A stretch of 64,000 bases of DNA, taken from contig CP129480.1 in assembly GCA_030583885.1 (NCBI GenBank), positions 992,001 through 1,056,000 of the forward strand, in the 5' to 3' direction. Shown in pieces: positions 16,831 through 23,925 of this stretch (position 1 is its first letter; every line of letters starts with the position of its first letter). The notes under the pieces were generated by a model. It was not told where the DNA came from. It ran no database searches and worked only from the letters and a program-made list of their open reading frames with translations. Source of the DNA: Anaerolineales bacterium. GTDB taxonomy: Bacteria; Chloroflexota; Anaerolineae; Anaerolineales; Villigracilaceae. The position numbers and the translations under genes are program-made.

Positions 16831-18975
16831 ATGAAGCAACTCTTGCAAAATATCAAATCCGGGCAGGCTTCCATCGAAGACGTTCCCATCCCCACCCCGC
16901 GTGAGGGACAGGCTCTTGTCAAAATTTCAGCCAGCCTCGTCTCGGCGGGCACGGAACGCATGGTGGTGGAGTTCGCAGAAAAGAGTCTTGTCGGCAAGGC
17001 GCGCTCACGCCCCGATCTCGTCAAACAAGTCCTTGATAAAGCCAAACGCGAAGGTCTCGTTCCCACCGTGCAAGCCGCCTTCAACCGTCTCGACCAGCCG
17101 ATGGCGCTCGGCTATTCAAGCGCGGGAACCATCGTTGCGCTCGGAAAGAACATGCAGGGTTTCAAAGTCGGTCAACGCGTGGCGTGTGCGGGCGGGGGAT
17201 ATGCCACGCACGCCGAATACAACATTGTGCCGCGCAATCTTTTAACGCCGCTTCCTAAAAATGTTGATTTTGAATCTGCATCCTTCACCACACTCGGCGC
17301 GATTGCCCTGCATGGATTCCGTCTCGCCGAACCGCAACTTGGCGAGAACGTCGCTGTCATCGGCCTGGGTCTTTTGGGATTATTGACGATTCAGCTGGCG
17401 TCTGCGGCGGGATGCAGTGTCCTCGGCATTGACATTGACCCGAAGCGTGTCAAACTCGCTTCTGCTCTTAACGTGCAGGCTGTTGCTCGTAAACAGGCAG
17501 AATCTGCCGCTGCGGCATTCACCGCCAACCACGGCTTTGACAGCATCATCATCTGCGCGGACACATCCTCCAATGACCCCATTGAACTGGCCGGAACCAT
17601 CGCCCGTGACCGCGCCAAAGTGGTCGCCACTGGCGCGGTGGGATTGAACTTCCCACGCAAAATCTATTACGAAAAAGAGATTTCCTTCATCAATTCCCGT
17701 TCGTATGGACCGGGCCGCTACGACGCGAATTACGAAGAGAACGGGGATGACTATCCCATCGGCTATGTGCGCTGGACGGAGGGAAGGAATTTTCAGGCAG
17801 TGGTTGACTTGATGGCAAGCGGCATGTTGAAGGTTGCTCCGCTGATCAGCCATCGTTTTCCGATTGAAAAAGGTGTAAAAGCCTACGAAGTCATCACCGG
17901 AAAGAAGAAGGAAGCATTTCTTGGTGTCCTTCTCGCGTATCCCGAAGGAAAGATGAAAGAAGAAAGAAAAGTAATTTTTCCTTCCACCGTCCGCCGTCCC
18001 TCGTCCACGGTCAAACTGGGTGTCCTTGGTGCTGGGCTTTTCGCCAACTCCACTCTTCTCCCTGTCATCAAAAAGGACAAGGATTTTGAACTCATTGGCA
18101 TCGCCTCCTCGGGCGGACTTCACGCGCAGCATTCGGGGAAGAAATTTGGCTTCCAATACGCCACTTCGTCCGAAGATGAGATCATCAACGATAAACATAT
18201 GAACACCGTCGCCATTCTCACACGCCACGACTCCCACGCGGACTTGGTGGTCAAGGCGTTGAAGGCCGGGAAACATGTCTTTGTCGAAAAACCGCTGGCG
18301 ATCAATAGCGTTCAGCTTTTAGCGGTTCGCAAACAGCTAAAAGCGAACAGCCAATCGCTGTTGCTCACTGGTTTCAACCGCAGATTTTCTCCCCTGATCC
18401 GAAATCTAAAATCGTCAATCGTAGATCGAAATGAACCGCTCCATGCCCACTACCGCGTCAACGCAGGCTGCCTCCCCGCGGAGCATTGGACACAAGACCC
18501 AGCCATCGGCGGCGGACGCATCATCGGCGAAGCGTGTCATTTCATTGACCTGATCACCTTCCTGGTCGGCGCGCCGCCTGTCAGCGTGAGTGCGCATGCG
18601 TTGCCAGATAACGGCAAATACAGCGAAGACAACGTCTCGATGACGTTCACCTTCCCTGACGGTTCGCTCGGCGTGGTGGATTATCTCGCCAATGGCGACA
18701 AGTCCGTGCCGAAGGAACGTCTCGAAGTTTTCTGCGAGGGCATGGTCGCCGTGTTGGATGATTATGTTTCATTGGTGACTGTGAAGGATGGAAAGAGGAA
18801 AGAAGAAAGAGGTACGCAGGACAAAGGCTGGAGGGCGGAGATGGCTGCGTTTGCTGAAGCAATCAAGAGCGGGGGCGAGGCGCCGATTCCCTATGAGCAG
18901 TTGATCGGCGTGACCAACTCCACGTTTGCGGCGGTCGAGTCGATTCGGAGTCGCAATCCAGTGCAGATCAAGTAA
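16831..18975 (+). CDS. Bi-domain oxidoreductase (zinc-type alcohol dehydrogenase + Gfo/Idh/MocA)
   Basis: The 714-residue protein joins an MDR alcohol dehydrogenase half (about 1-375, NAD(P) motif GLGLLG) to a Gfo/Idh/MocA half (about 395-714; NAD motif GVLGAG, then FVEKPLAI, GFNRRFSP and GGGRIIGEACHFID). Such two-domain proteins occur in surface sugar loci, but the substrate is unknown. The linker (about 375-392, ending STVRRPSSTVK) is encoded by sequence resembling a short repeat also found at 27728-27790. TATACT ends seven bases before the ATG, so the message may be leaderless. Confidence 0.85.
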   Translation: MKQLLQNIKSGQASIEDVPIPTPREGQALVKISASLVSAGTERMVVEFAEKSLVGKARSRPDLVKQVLDKAKREGLVPTVQAAFNRLDQPMALGYSSAGTIVALGKNMQGFKVGQRVACAGGGYATHAEYNIVPRNLLTPLPKNVDFESASFTTLGAIALHGFRLAEPQLGENVAVIGLGLLGLLTIQLASAAGCSVLGIDIDPKRVKLASALNVQAVARKQAESAAAAFTANHGFDSIIICADTSSNDPIELAGTIARDRAKVVATGAVGLNFPRKIYYEKEISFINSRSYGPGRYDANYEENGDDYPIGYVRWTEGRNFQAVVDLMASGMLKVAPLISHRFPIEKGVKAYEVITGKKKEAFLGVLLAYPEGKMKEERKVIFPSTVRRPSSTVKLGVLGAGLFANSTLLPVIKKDKDFELIGIASSGGLHAQHSGKKFGFQYATSSEDEIINDKHMNTVAILTRHDSHADLVVKALKAGKHVFVEKPLAINSVQLLAVRKQLKANSQSLLLTGFNRRFSPLIRNLKSSIVDRNEPLHAHYRVNAGCLPAEHWTQDPAIGGGRIIGEACHFIDLITFLVGAPPVSVSAHALPDNGKYSEDNVSMTFTFPDGSLGVVDYLANGDKSVPKERLEVFCEGMVAVLDDYVSLVTVKDGKRKEERGTQDKGWRAEMAAFAEAIKSGGEAPIPYEQLIGVTNSTFAAVESIRSRNPVQIK

Positions 18976-18986
18976 ACGAGGCGGCG

Positions 18987-19541
18987 ATGCAAATCCTGAC
19001 ATTCGACGGGCAGGACGAGCGGCTGAGGCGTCAGATGGCGCAGTTACTGGTGGATGCCTTCCGCGAGCATTGGTTGGCGGCGTGGAGCACGTTTGACGAG
19101 GGGATGGAGGAAGTGGAGGAGATGCTGGAGGCGGAGCGCATCTGCCGCGCGGCACTGGATGATGATGGGAATTTGCTCGGCATGATTGGCGGCATCCCGC
19201 AATATGACGGCAAGGTGTGGGAGTTGCATCCGCTGGCGGTTCAGCCGCATGTGCAGGGACGGGGAATCGGGCGCGCACTGGTTGTGGATTTCGAAGAGCA
19301 GGTGCGCCAGCGCGGCGGGCTGACGGTCATGCTCGGCACGGACGACGAGGATGGCATGACGTCGCTCTCGAATGTTGACCTGTATGACGACCTGTGGGGC
19401 AAGGTCAGGGATATCCGCAATCTCAAGGGACATCCGTACGAGTTCTATCAAAAGATGGGATATGCCATCACGGGCGTGGTGCCGGACGCGAACGGCATCG
19501 GCAAGCCTGATATTTTGATGTCGAAGCGGGTGGGGGAATAA
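18987..19541 (+). CDS. GNAT acetyltransferase resembling AAC(6')-Ii aminoglycoside acetyltransferases
   Basis: This 184-residue GNAT protein has the acetyl-CoA loop QGRGIGRA near residues 90-97. It aligns by eye over nearly its whole length with the enterococcal AAC(6')-Ii type: EEVEEM, IPQY, WELHPL, RGGLTVMLGTDDED, HPYEFYQKMGY and PDANGIGKPDI. That family acetylates the 6'-amino group of aminoglycosides, but chromosomal homologues may have other amine substrates, so resistance is not shown. It starts 11 bases after the previous gene, suggesting co-transcription. Confidence 0.75.
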   Translation: MQILTFDGQDERLRRQMAQLLVDAFREHWLAAWSTFDEGMEEVEEMLEAERICRAALDDDGNLLGMIGGIPQYDGKVWELHPLAVQPHVQGRGIGRALVVDFEEQVRQRGGLTVMLGTDDEDGMTSLSNVDLYDDLWGKVRDIRNLKGHPYEFYQKMGYAITGVVPDANGIGKPDILMSKRVGE

Positions 19542-19586
19542 ATCACCCGCCTTCAAGTTCATACTTTATAATTCGGGGACAAGCCT

Positions 19587-19742
19587 ATGACAACAAATCG
19601 TCCACTTCGCGTCTTCCTCTGCCGCTCCAGCACGGACAAACCCGCTGTCCGCGAGTTGTATCAAAAACTCCGCGCCGTCCCACAAGGGGATGATAAGCCG
19701 TGGATTCAACCATGGTTGGATGAAGAAGAACTCTATCTATGA
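19587..19742 (+). pseudogene. Truncated TIR-domain gene (51 residues)
   Basis: The product reads like the first third of a bacterial TIR domain: PLRVFLCRSSTDKPAVRELY, then a WLDEEEL stretch, and stops there. TIR domains need about 130 residues, and the catalytic Glu of NADase-type TIRs lies beyond this stop, so it should be inactive. The usual CHSS has become CRSS. A TATAAT box lies at 19567-19572. The stop overlaps the ATG of the next gene (ATGA), so the stub could still serve as a translated leader for it. Confidence 0.6.
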
Positions 19743-20476
19743 AATTCCCAACTGGCAAACGGAAGCATACATTTACGATCAACTTCTTTGAACAGCAACT
19801 TGGCCAAGCGTTGGATGAGCTACAGGAGGTTTTGGAAATCGAAGAAGGTGATTCTCCCGACGATTTTCTGATTCGGTGGCGCTTATCCAGTTCATGTATT
19901 TTACATAGTTTCTATGCGGTAGATAGCCTCATAAATTATTTGGCATATGAATATTTTGAAAATGAAAAATCGAATTGGTATATAGGGGCTGAAGACAGGG
20001 TCTTTGTTACAGAAAAGCACTTAAAGGATTGGCAAAATCTGCCCTTCAAAAAGAGAATAGCGCTCGTTTGGAATGAACAAGGATTTGACCCTCTTTCGCA
20101 AGATTTCAACAGCAAAATAACCGAATTGAAAAATCTGCGGAATTGGGTTGCGCATGGAAATCCATACACAATAATAGTTGAACATGAATTTATTCAAGTT
20201 GACGATGAAACCGTAAGGGGGATAACTCACGCAACTTATCCAGATCCAAACCAAAAGGGTTTTCAAAGTGAAGAATATAAATCCCCAGCCTATCTTACAA
20301 AAGATGACGCGCAAAAAGCTGTACGTCATGCTTTGGAATGTATCGTTTTTAGTCTTAATCAAGCCAAAGGGTTTCATGTAATTCTGAAAACTTTTCATGA
20401 AGACAAAAAAGAATATTGGCTTGACGGCAATAAGCCTGTTGACGAAGTTCTTCGCGACCTCGGTATTGATACTTGA
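19739..20476 (+). CDS. HEPN-like protein of unknown function
   Basis: I do not recognise the family of this 245-residue protein. It is helical and has a R-N-x3-H motif (R134-N135-WVA-H139 in NLRNWVAHGNP), the pattern of HEPN ribonucleases and many toxin or defence effectors. The gene is clearly more AT-rich than its neighbours, which suggests recent transfer. It overlaps a TIR-domain stub upstream. A defence or toxin role is an inference from the motif and context; a HEPN-like fold with a structural role is equally possible. Confidence 0.6.
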   Translation: MKFPTGKRKHTFTINFFEQQLGQALDELQEVLEIEEGDSPDDFLIRWRLSSSCILHSFYAVDSLINYLAYEYFENEKSNWYIGAEDRVFVTEKHLKDWQNLPFKKRIALVWNEQGFDPLSQDFNSKITELKNLRNWVAHGNPYTIIVEHEFIQVDDETVRGITHATYPDPNQKGFQSEEYKSPAYLTKDDAQKAVRHALECIVFSLNQAKGFHVILKTFHEDKKEYWLDGNKPVDEVLRDLGIDT

Positions 20477-20536
20477 AGTGAATTTGTCTCTTGCCCACTT
20501 TCACTGGGGGAAGTAAACTTTCACCACGCCCGGAGG

Positions 20537-20621
20537 GCGTCGCACCAGACTAACGGAGCGAGAGTCTACAAGGTGAGATTCTCCTGCTCGACAGGAAAAT
20601 CCTACCCGTGTGGTGCGACGC
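20537..20621. repeat. 85-base palindromic element between HEPN-like and deaminase genes
   Basis: Perfect 11-base ends GCGTCGCACCA and TGGTGCGACGC enclose two small hairpins (AGACT...AGTCT and CCTG...CAGG). The remaining bases of the 206-base gap hold a CACCTGGCACTTGAGACCTG-type repeat (20641-20672) whose reverse form occurs at 52691-52725. The element could be a miniature mobile repeat or a terminator. Confidence 0.5.
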
Positions 20622-20682
20622 ACTCTAACATCGCATAATCACCTGGCACTTGAGACCTGACACCTGAAACTGGAGAACCCTC

Positions 20683-21555
20683 ATGCAACTCAAAGGAATA
20701 TACGCCCCCATCGTCACCCCCTTCAACGCGGACGAAAGCATCAACTACCCCGTCCTCGAGCAACTGATCGAATACCTGATTGCCAACAAGATCGCAGGGC
20801 TTGTCCCAGGCGGCACCACGGGCGAAGTCTACGCCTTCACCGAACAGGAACGGCTGGACATTTTCAAATTCACCAAAGAAAAGGTCAATGGGCGGGTGAC
20901 GCTTATTGCAGGCACAAACTCTGGCGCCACGCGCGACGTCGTCCGCTACTCGCAGATCGCCGAAGAGATGGGCTACGACGCGCTCATGGTCGCCGTCCCG
21001 CCGTATTCACGTCCAAACCAGCGCGAACTGCTCTCACATTACGAAGCCGTCGCCAAAGCCGTCAAAATTCCCATCGTGCTCTACAACTTCCCCTGGCGCG
21101 CGGGCACCGAAGTCAGCTACGAAGTGATGGACGGTCTGACCAAATACGACCACGTCATCGGCATCAAGGAAGCCAGCGGCGACATGTCCCGCGTCTACGA
21201 GTTCCGCCTGCGCTACGGCGACCGCTATCAAATGATCTGCGGCTCCGACGACCAGGCGCTCGACTACTTCCTGTGGGGCTCCACCGCATGGATCGGCGGC
21301 GCCGCCTCCTGCGCTCCGCTCGAACATCACAACGTCCTCGAAGCTGCGCTCAACAACGACTTCGTGGCAGCCCGGGCGCACATGGAAAAACTCATGCCCC
21401 TGCTCCGCAACATGGAAAGCGGCGGCTACACCCAAAAGGTCAAACTCGGCTGCGAACTGCGCGGCATCCCCGTTGGAAATCCAAGACAGCCGTTGCTTCC
21501 ACTCACTGACGAAGATAAAGCTGAATTCGAAAAAATCTTCAAGGCTATAAGTTAA
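20683..21555 (+). CDS. DapA-family deaminase/lyase, probably 1-pyrroline-4-hydroxy-2-carboxylate deaminase
   Basis: The 290-residue TIM barrel belongs to the DHDPS/N-acetylneuraminate lyase family: GTTGE at 44-48, Y134 in LYNFP and Schiff-base K162 in GIKEASGD. On its own it could be any family member. Because a hydroxyproline epimerase and a D-amino-acid-type FAD dehydrogenase follow, the best fit is the deaminase that turns 1-pyrroline-4-hydroxy-2-carboxylate into 2-oxoglutarate semialdehyde. The final semialdehyde dehydrogenase is not in the window. Confidence 0.8.
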   Translation: MQLKGIYAPIVTPFNADESINYPVLEQLIEYLIANKIAGLVPGGTTGEVYAFTEQERLDIFKFTKEKVNGRVTLIAGTNSGATRDVVRYSQIAEEMGYDALMVAVPPYSRPNQRELLSHYEAVAKAVKIPIVLYNFPWRAGTEVSYEVMDGLTKYDHVIGIKEASGDMSRVYEFRLRYGDRYQMICGSDDQALDYFLWGSTAWIGGAASCAPLEHHNVLEAALNNDFVAARAHMEKLMPLLRNMESGGYTQKVKLGCELRGIPVGNPRQPLLPLTDEDKAEFEKIFKAIS

Positions 21556-21556
21556 C

Positions 21557-21678
21557 ATGTCATTGCGAGGAGCGTTCTTGTTCTTCCCTGCACCAAACGC
21601 AGGGCGGTGTGCGACGAAGCAACCTCCTCATAACAGGGGATTGCTTCGTCGGGAAGATCGCCCTTCTCGCAAAGACAT
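21557..21678. repeat. Palindromic repeat, TGTCATTGCGAG family (intergenic copy)
   Basis: The element opens with ATGTCATTGCGAG and closes with CTCGCAAAGACAT, with GACGAAGCAA and TTGCTTCGTC arms inside. It begins one base after the deaminase stop and ends seven bases before the epimerase start. A shorter copy lies inside the epimerase gene itself (22064-22147). Confidence 0.85.
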
Positions 21679-21684
21679 GAAATA

Positions 21685-22698
21685 ATGATTATGAAACGAA
21701 TCCCATATTTAGATTCCCACACCGGCGGCGAACCCACGCGACTCATCACCGCGCTTCCTTTTGACCTTGGAACTGGTTCCGTTGCTGACAAATGTTCCAC
21801 GCTGAAAAAGAATCACGACGACCTGCGCCGCACCGTCCTGCTCGAACCCCGCGGCTCAGATGTTCTTGTCGGTGCATACCTCGTCCCGCCCGCCGACCCG
21901 ACCTGCCAGTTCGGAGTCATCTTCTTCAACAACGTCGGCTACCTCGGCATGTGCGGACACGGCACGATCGGCTTGATCGCCTCGCTTGCTTATCTTGGCA
22001 AAGTGCAACCTGGCGTTATTCAAGTGGAGACTCCTGTTGGGGTTGTGGAAGCAACATTGCATGATATGTCATTGCGAGCCCCGCAGGGGCGAAGCAATCC
22101 CCCAATTAATGGGGAGGTTGTTTCGCCTTCGGCTCGCAACGACATATATCCCAATAAAGTCTCCGTCCAAAACATCCCCGCCTACCGCCACCTGACTCAC
22201 ATCCCCGTCACCGTCGAAGGCAAAACCGTCCACGGTGACGTGGCGTATGGCGGCAACTGGTTCTTCCTCGTCCACGACCACGGCATGGACGTGACCATGT
22301 CCAACCTCGAAGCGCTGACCGATTTCTCGTGGCGCGTGCGCAAGGGTTTGACTGCGAACGGCATCACCGGCGCGAGCGGCGCAGAGATCGACCATGTGGA
22401 ATTATTCGCGTCCACGCCCGAAGCGGACAGCCAGAGTTTCGTCCTCTGCCCCGGCAAAGCCTATGACCGCTCCCCCTGCGGAACGGGCACCAGCGCAAAA
22501 CTCGCTTGTTTATATTCAGATGGAAAATTACAAGTCGGGCAAATCTGGAAACAACAAAGCGTCGTCGGAAGTATCTTCGAAGGCAGCATCCAACTCGACG
22601 GAGATAAGATCATTCCCACCATCACCGGTGAAGCGTGGGTCATGGCGGAGGGTGAAATTTTAGTGGATGAACGCGATCCGTTTGGGAAGGGAATTTAG
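21685..22698 (+). CDS. 4-hydroxyproline 2-epimerase (proline racemase family)
   Basis: This 337-residue cytosolic enzyme interconverts trans-4-hydroxy-L-proline and cis-4-hydroxy-D-proline. Both catalytic cysteines are present: C90 in MCGHGTIG and C265 in DRSPCGTGTSA. MCGHGTIG is the hydroxyproline epimerase form, whereas proline racemases read MCGHNSI, and dehydratases of the family have Thr at the second position. A palindromic repeat adds about 27 residues near 127-154 without breaking the frame. The start could also be ATG 21691; neither has a good ribosome binding site. Confidence 0.88.
   Translation: MIMKRIPYLDSHTGGEPTRLITALPFDLGTGSVADKCSTLKKNHDDLRRTVLLEPRGSDVLVGAYLVPPADPTCQFGVIFFNNVGYLGMCGHGTIGLIASLAYLGKVQPGVIQVETPVGVVEATLHDMSLRAPQGRSNPPINGEVVSPSARNDIYPNKVSVQNIPAYRHLTHIPVTVEGKTVHGDVAYGGNWFFLVHDHGMDVTMSNLEALTDFSWRVRKGLTANGITGASGAEIDHVELFASTPEADSQSFVLCPGKAYDRSPCGTGTSAKLACLYSDGKLQVGQIWKQQSVVGSIFEGSIQLDGDKIIPTITGEAWVMAEGEILVDERDPFGKGI
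22064..22147. repeat. Palindromic repeat, TGTCATTGCGAG family, in frame inside the epimerase gene
   Basis: ATATGTCATTGCGAG and CTCGCAACGACATAT are inverted ends of an 84-base (28-codon) element. The inner arms are GGGGCGAAGCAATCCCC and GGGGAGGTTGTTTCGCC. It encodes the extra residues DMSLRAPQGRSNPP and onward, placed between two conserved strands of the epimerase. Confidence 0.85.
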
Positions 22699-22706
22699 GA
22701 TCCATC

Positions 22707-22755
22707 GCTGGTTGAGTAGCCGCGAATGCTCTTTGAGCGGTGTATCGAAACCAGC
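22707..22755. repeat. Palindromic repeat, GGTTGAGTAGC/GTATCGAAACC family
   Basis: GCTGGTTGAGTAGCCGC and GCGGTGTATCGAAACCAGC pair over nearly the whole 49 bases. Related copies lie at 23854-23892, 52728-52775 and 55178-55224. Confidence 0.8.
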
Positions 22756-22813
22756 AATAACAAGTGGACATGAAATTATTCAGGTTTACTTAGATTGATT
22801 TACAATAGTCGGT

Positions 22814-23329
22814 ATGACATGGAAACCATCATACCTAACCCGAGAACAAATGGAAGAAAGACGGCTTGAAGGTGGACGGCTGTTGAAAGCTGGAAAAATG
22901 TCAAAAGCCGAAATCTCAAGACACCTCGGAGTAAGCCGGGCCACGGTCGGCCAATGGGCCAGAATCATAGAAACAAAAGGTATGCGCGGACTCCAAAAAA
23001 GAAAAGCGGCTGGTAGCGAGCCGAAGTTGAGTAATCCACAAAAGCAAAGCTTAAAGAGGAAGCTGGAACGAGGGGCTTTGGCGAATGGATATCCAACTGA
23101 TCGCTGGACATTGGACCGTGTCCAAAAATTGATCAAAAGAGAATTTGATGTCACTTATCATCCGAATTACCTCAATCGATTGTTGCGCAAACTAGGTTTC
23201 AGTCCACAAAAGCCAATGCCACAGGCTATTGAACAGGAAAAAGAGTTAGTGGAAGCTTGGTTGCTAGGAGATTGGCCAAGGATAAAAAAAGTCACATCGT
23301 CTCAAAGCAAAAATCGTATTTTGGGATGA
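22814..23329 (+). CDS. IS630 transposase, N-terminal helix-turn-helix part
   Basis: This 171-residue reading frame contains two HTH units of the IS630 DNA-binding region, the first around MSKAEISRHLGVSRATVGQWA (residues about 35-55) and a second, winged-type region to about residue 140. It leaves frame near an A7 tract (23284-23290) and ends at a TGA shortly after, without catalytic residues. The remaining transposase continues in the +1 frame. Confidence 0.85.
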   Translation: MTWKPSYLTREQMEERRLEGGRLLKAGKMSKAEISRHLGVSRATVGQWARIIETKGMRGLQKRKAAGSEPKLSNPQKQSLKRKLERGALANGYPTDRWTLDRVQKLIKREFDVTYHPNYLNRLLRKLGFSPQKPMPQAIEQEKELVEAWLLGDWPRIKKVTSSQSKNRILG

Positions 23330-23843
23330 ATTTGGGTTCTCCTTTCAAGAAATATTGGCTACGACGTGGGCTCGGACTGGCAAGAGACCCGTTTTTCGAC
23401 GGGTAACCAAAGATCGTCGAGCGCTATCGACAGCCGTAGCGCTGACACTTACAGGCAAGATCTACAAGAAATGTTTTGAAGGTTCGATAAAAAGCGATAA
23501 CTTGATTGAGGCACTTGAACACCTCCGTAGGCAGGTACCTGGAAAAATCATCTTGATCTGGGATCGAGCCCGTATTCATCTTAGCAAGCTCACCAAAGCT
23601 TATCTCTGCCAGCATCCTGAGATCATGATTGAAGAGTTACCTGCTTACGCTCCACAGCTCAATCCGGAAGAGTATTGTCACGGAAATGTTAAACAACATC
23701 TCAGAAATGCTCGTCCAACTTCTAAAGAGGAGATTCGCTCAATGCTTGATCGTGGTTTTGCTCGCTTGCGTCGTCGACCAGACTTACTTCTTGGCTTCTT
23801 TCATGCCGCCGGTCTTTCTGTTAGGCAACTTCAGTTAACCTGA
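23286..23843 (+). CDS. IS630 transposase, catalytic DDE part (+1 frame)
   Basis: Reading from the A7 tract in the +1 frame gives KKSHRLKAKIVFWDEFGFSF and continues to the element's end. The catalytic acids are visible in WDEFG, IWDRARIH and LNPEEYCHGN. It has no start codon of its own before ATG 23355, which would cut off the first Asp, so it needs a frameshift or slippage at the A tract to make an active enzyme, or it is inactivated by a one-base indel. Confidence 0.8.
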   Translation, partial: KKSHRLKAKIVFWDEFGFSFQEILATTWARTGKRPVFRRVTKDRRALSTAVALTLTGKIYKKCFEGSIKSDNLIEALEHLRRQVPGKIILIWDRARIHLSKLTKAYLCQHPEIMIEELPAYAPQLNPEEYCHGNVKQHLRNARPTSKEEIRSMLDRGFARLRRRPDLLLGFFHAAGLSVRQLQLT

Positions 23844-23853
23844 ATAGAAGGTG

Positions 23854-23892
23854 TGGTTTCGATACGTGGCGCAAAGCGCCGCTACTCAACCA
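23854..23892. repeat. Palindromic repeat, GGTTGAGTAGC/GTATCGAAACC family
   Basis: TGGTTTCGATACGTGGCGC and GCGCCGCTACTCAACCA are paired arms. This copy has the opposite orientation to the one at 22707-22755 on the other side of the IS. Confidence 0.8.
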
Positions 23893-23925
23893 CCATATGG
23901 GAGGGGATTTTTTTATGGAGATGAA

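Larger units (their letters stand above)
22779..23844 (+). mobile_element. IS630-family insertion sequence (1066 bases)
   Basis: The ends TTCAGGTTTA and TTAACCTGAA form imperfect inverted repeats flanked by TA (22777-22778 and 23845-23846), the target duplication of IS630/Tc1-mariner elements. Inside are two overlapping-frame transposase parts with a DDE triad. The element splits a hydroxyproline gene cluster but lies between genes, next to two repeats of the GGTTGAGTAGC family. Confidence 0.88.

Noticed and set aside
23284..23290. A classical -1 programmed frameshift in the IS630 transposase
   Set aside because: The catalytic half is in the +1 frame, so a -1 slip on the A run would give the wrong frame.
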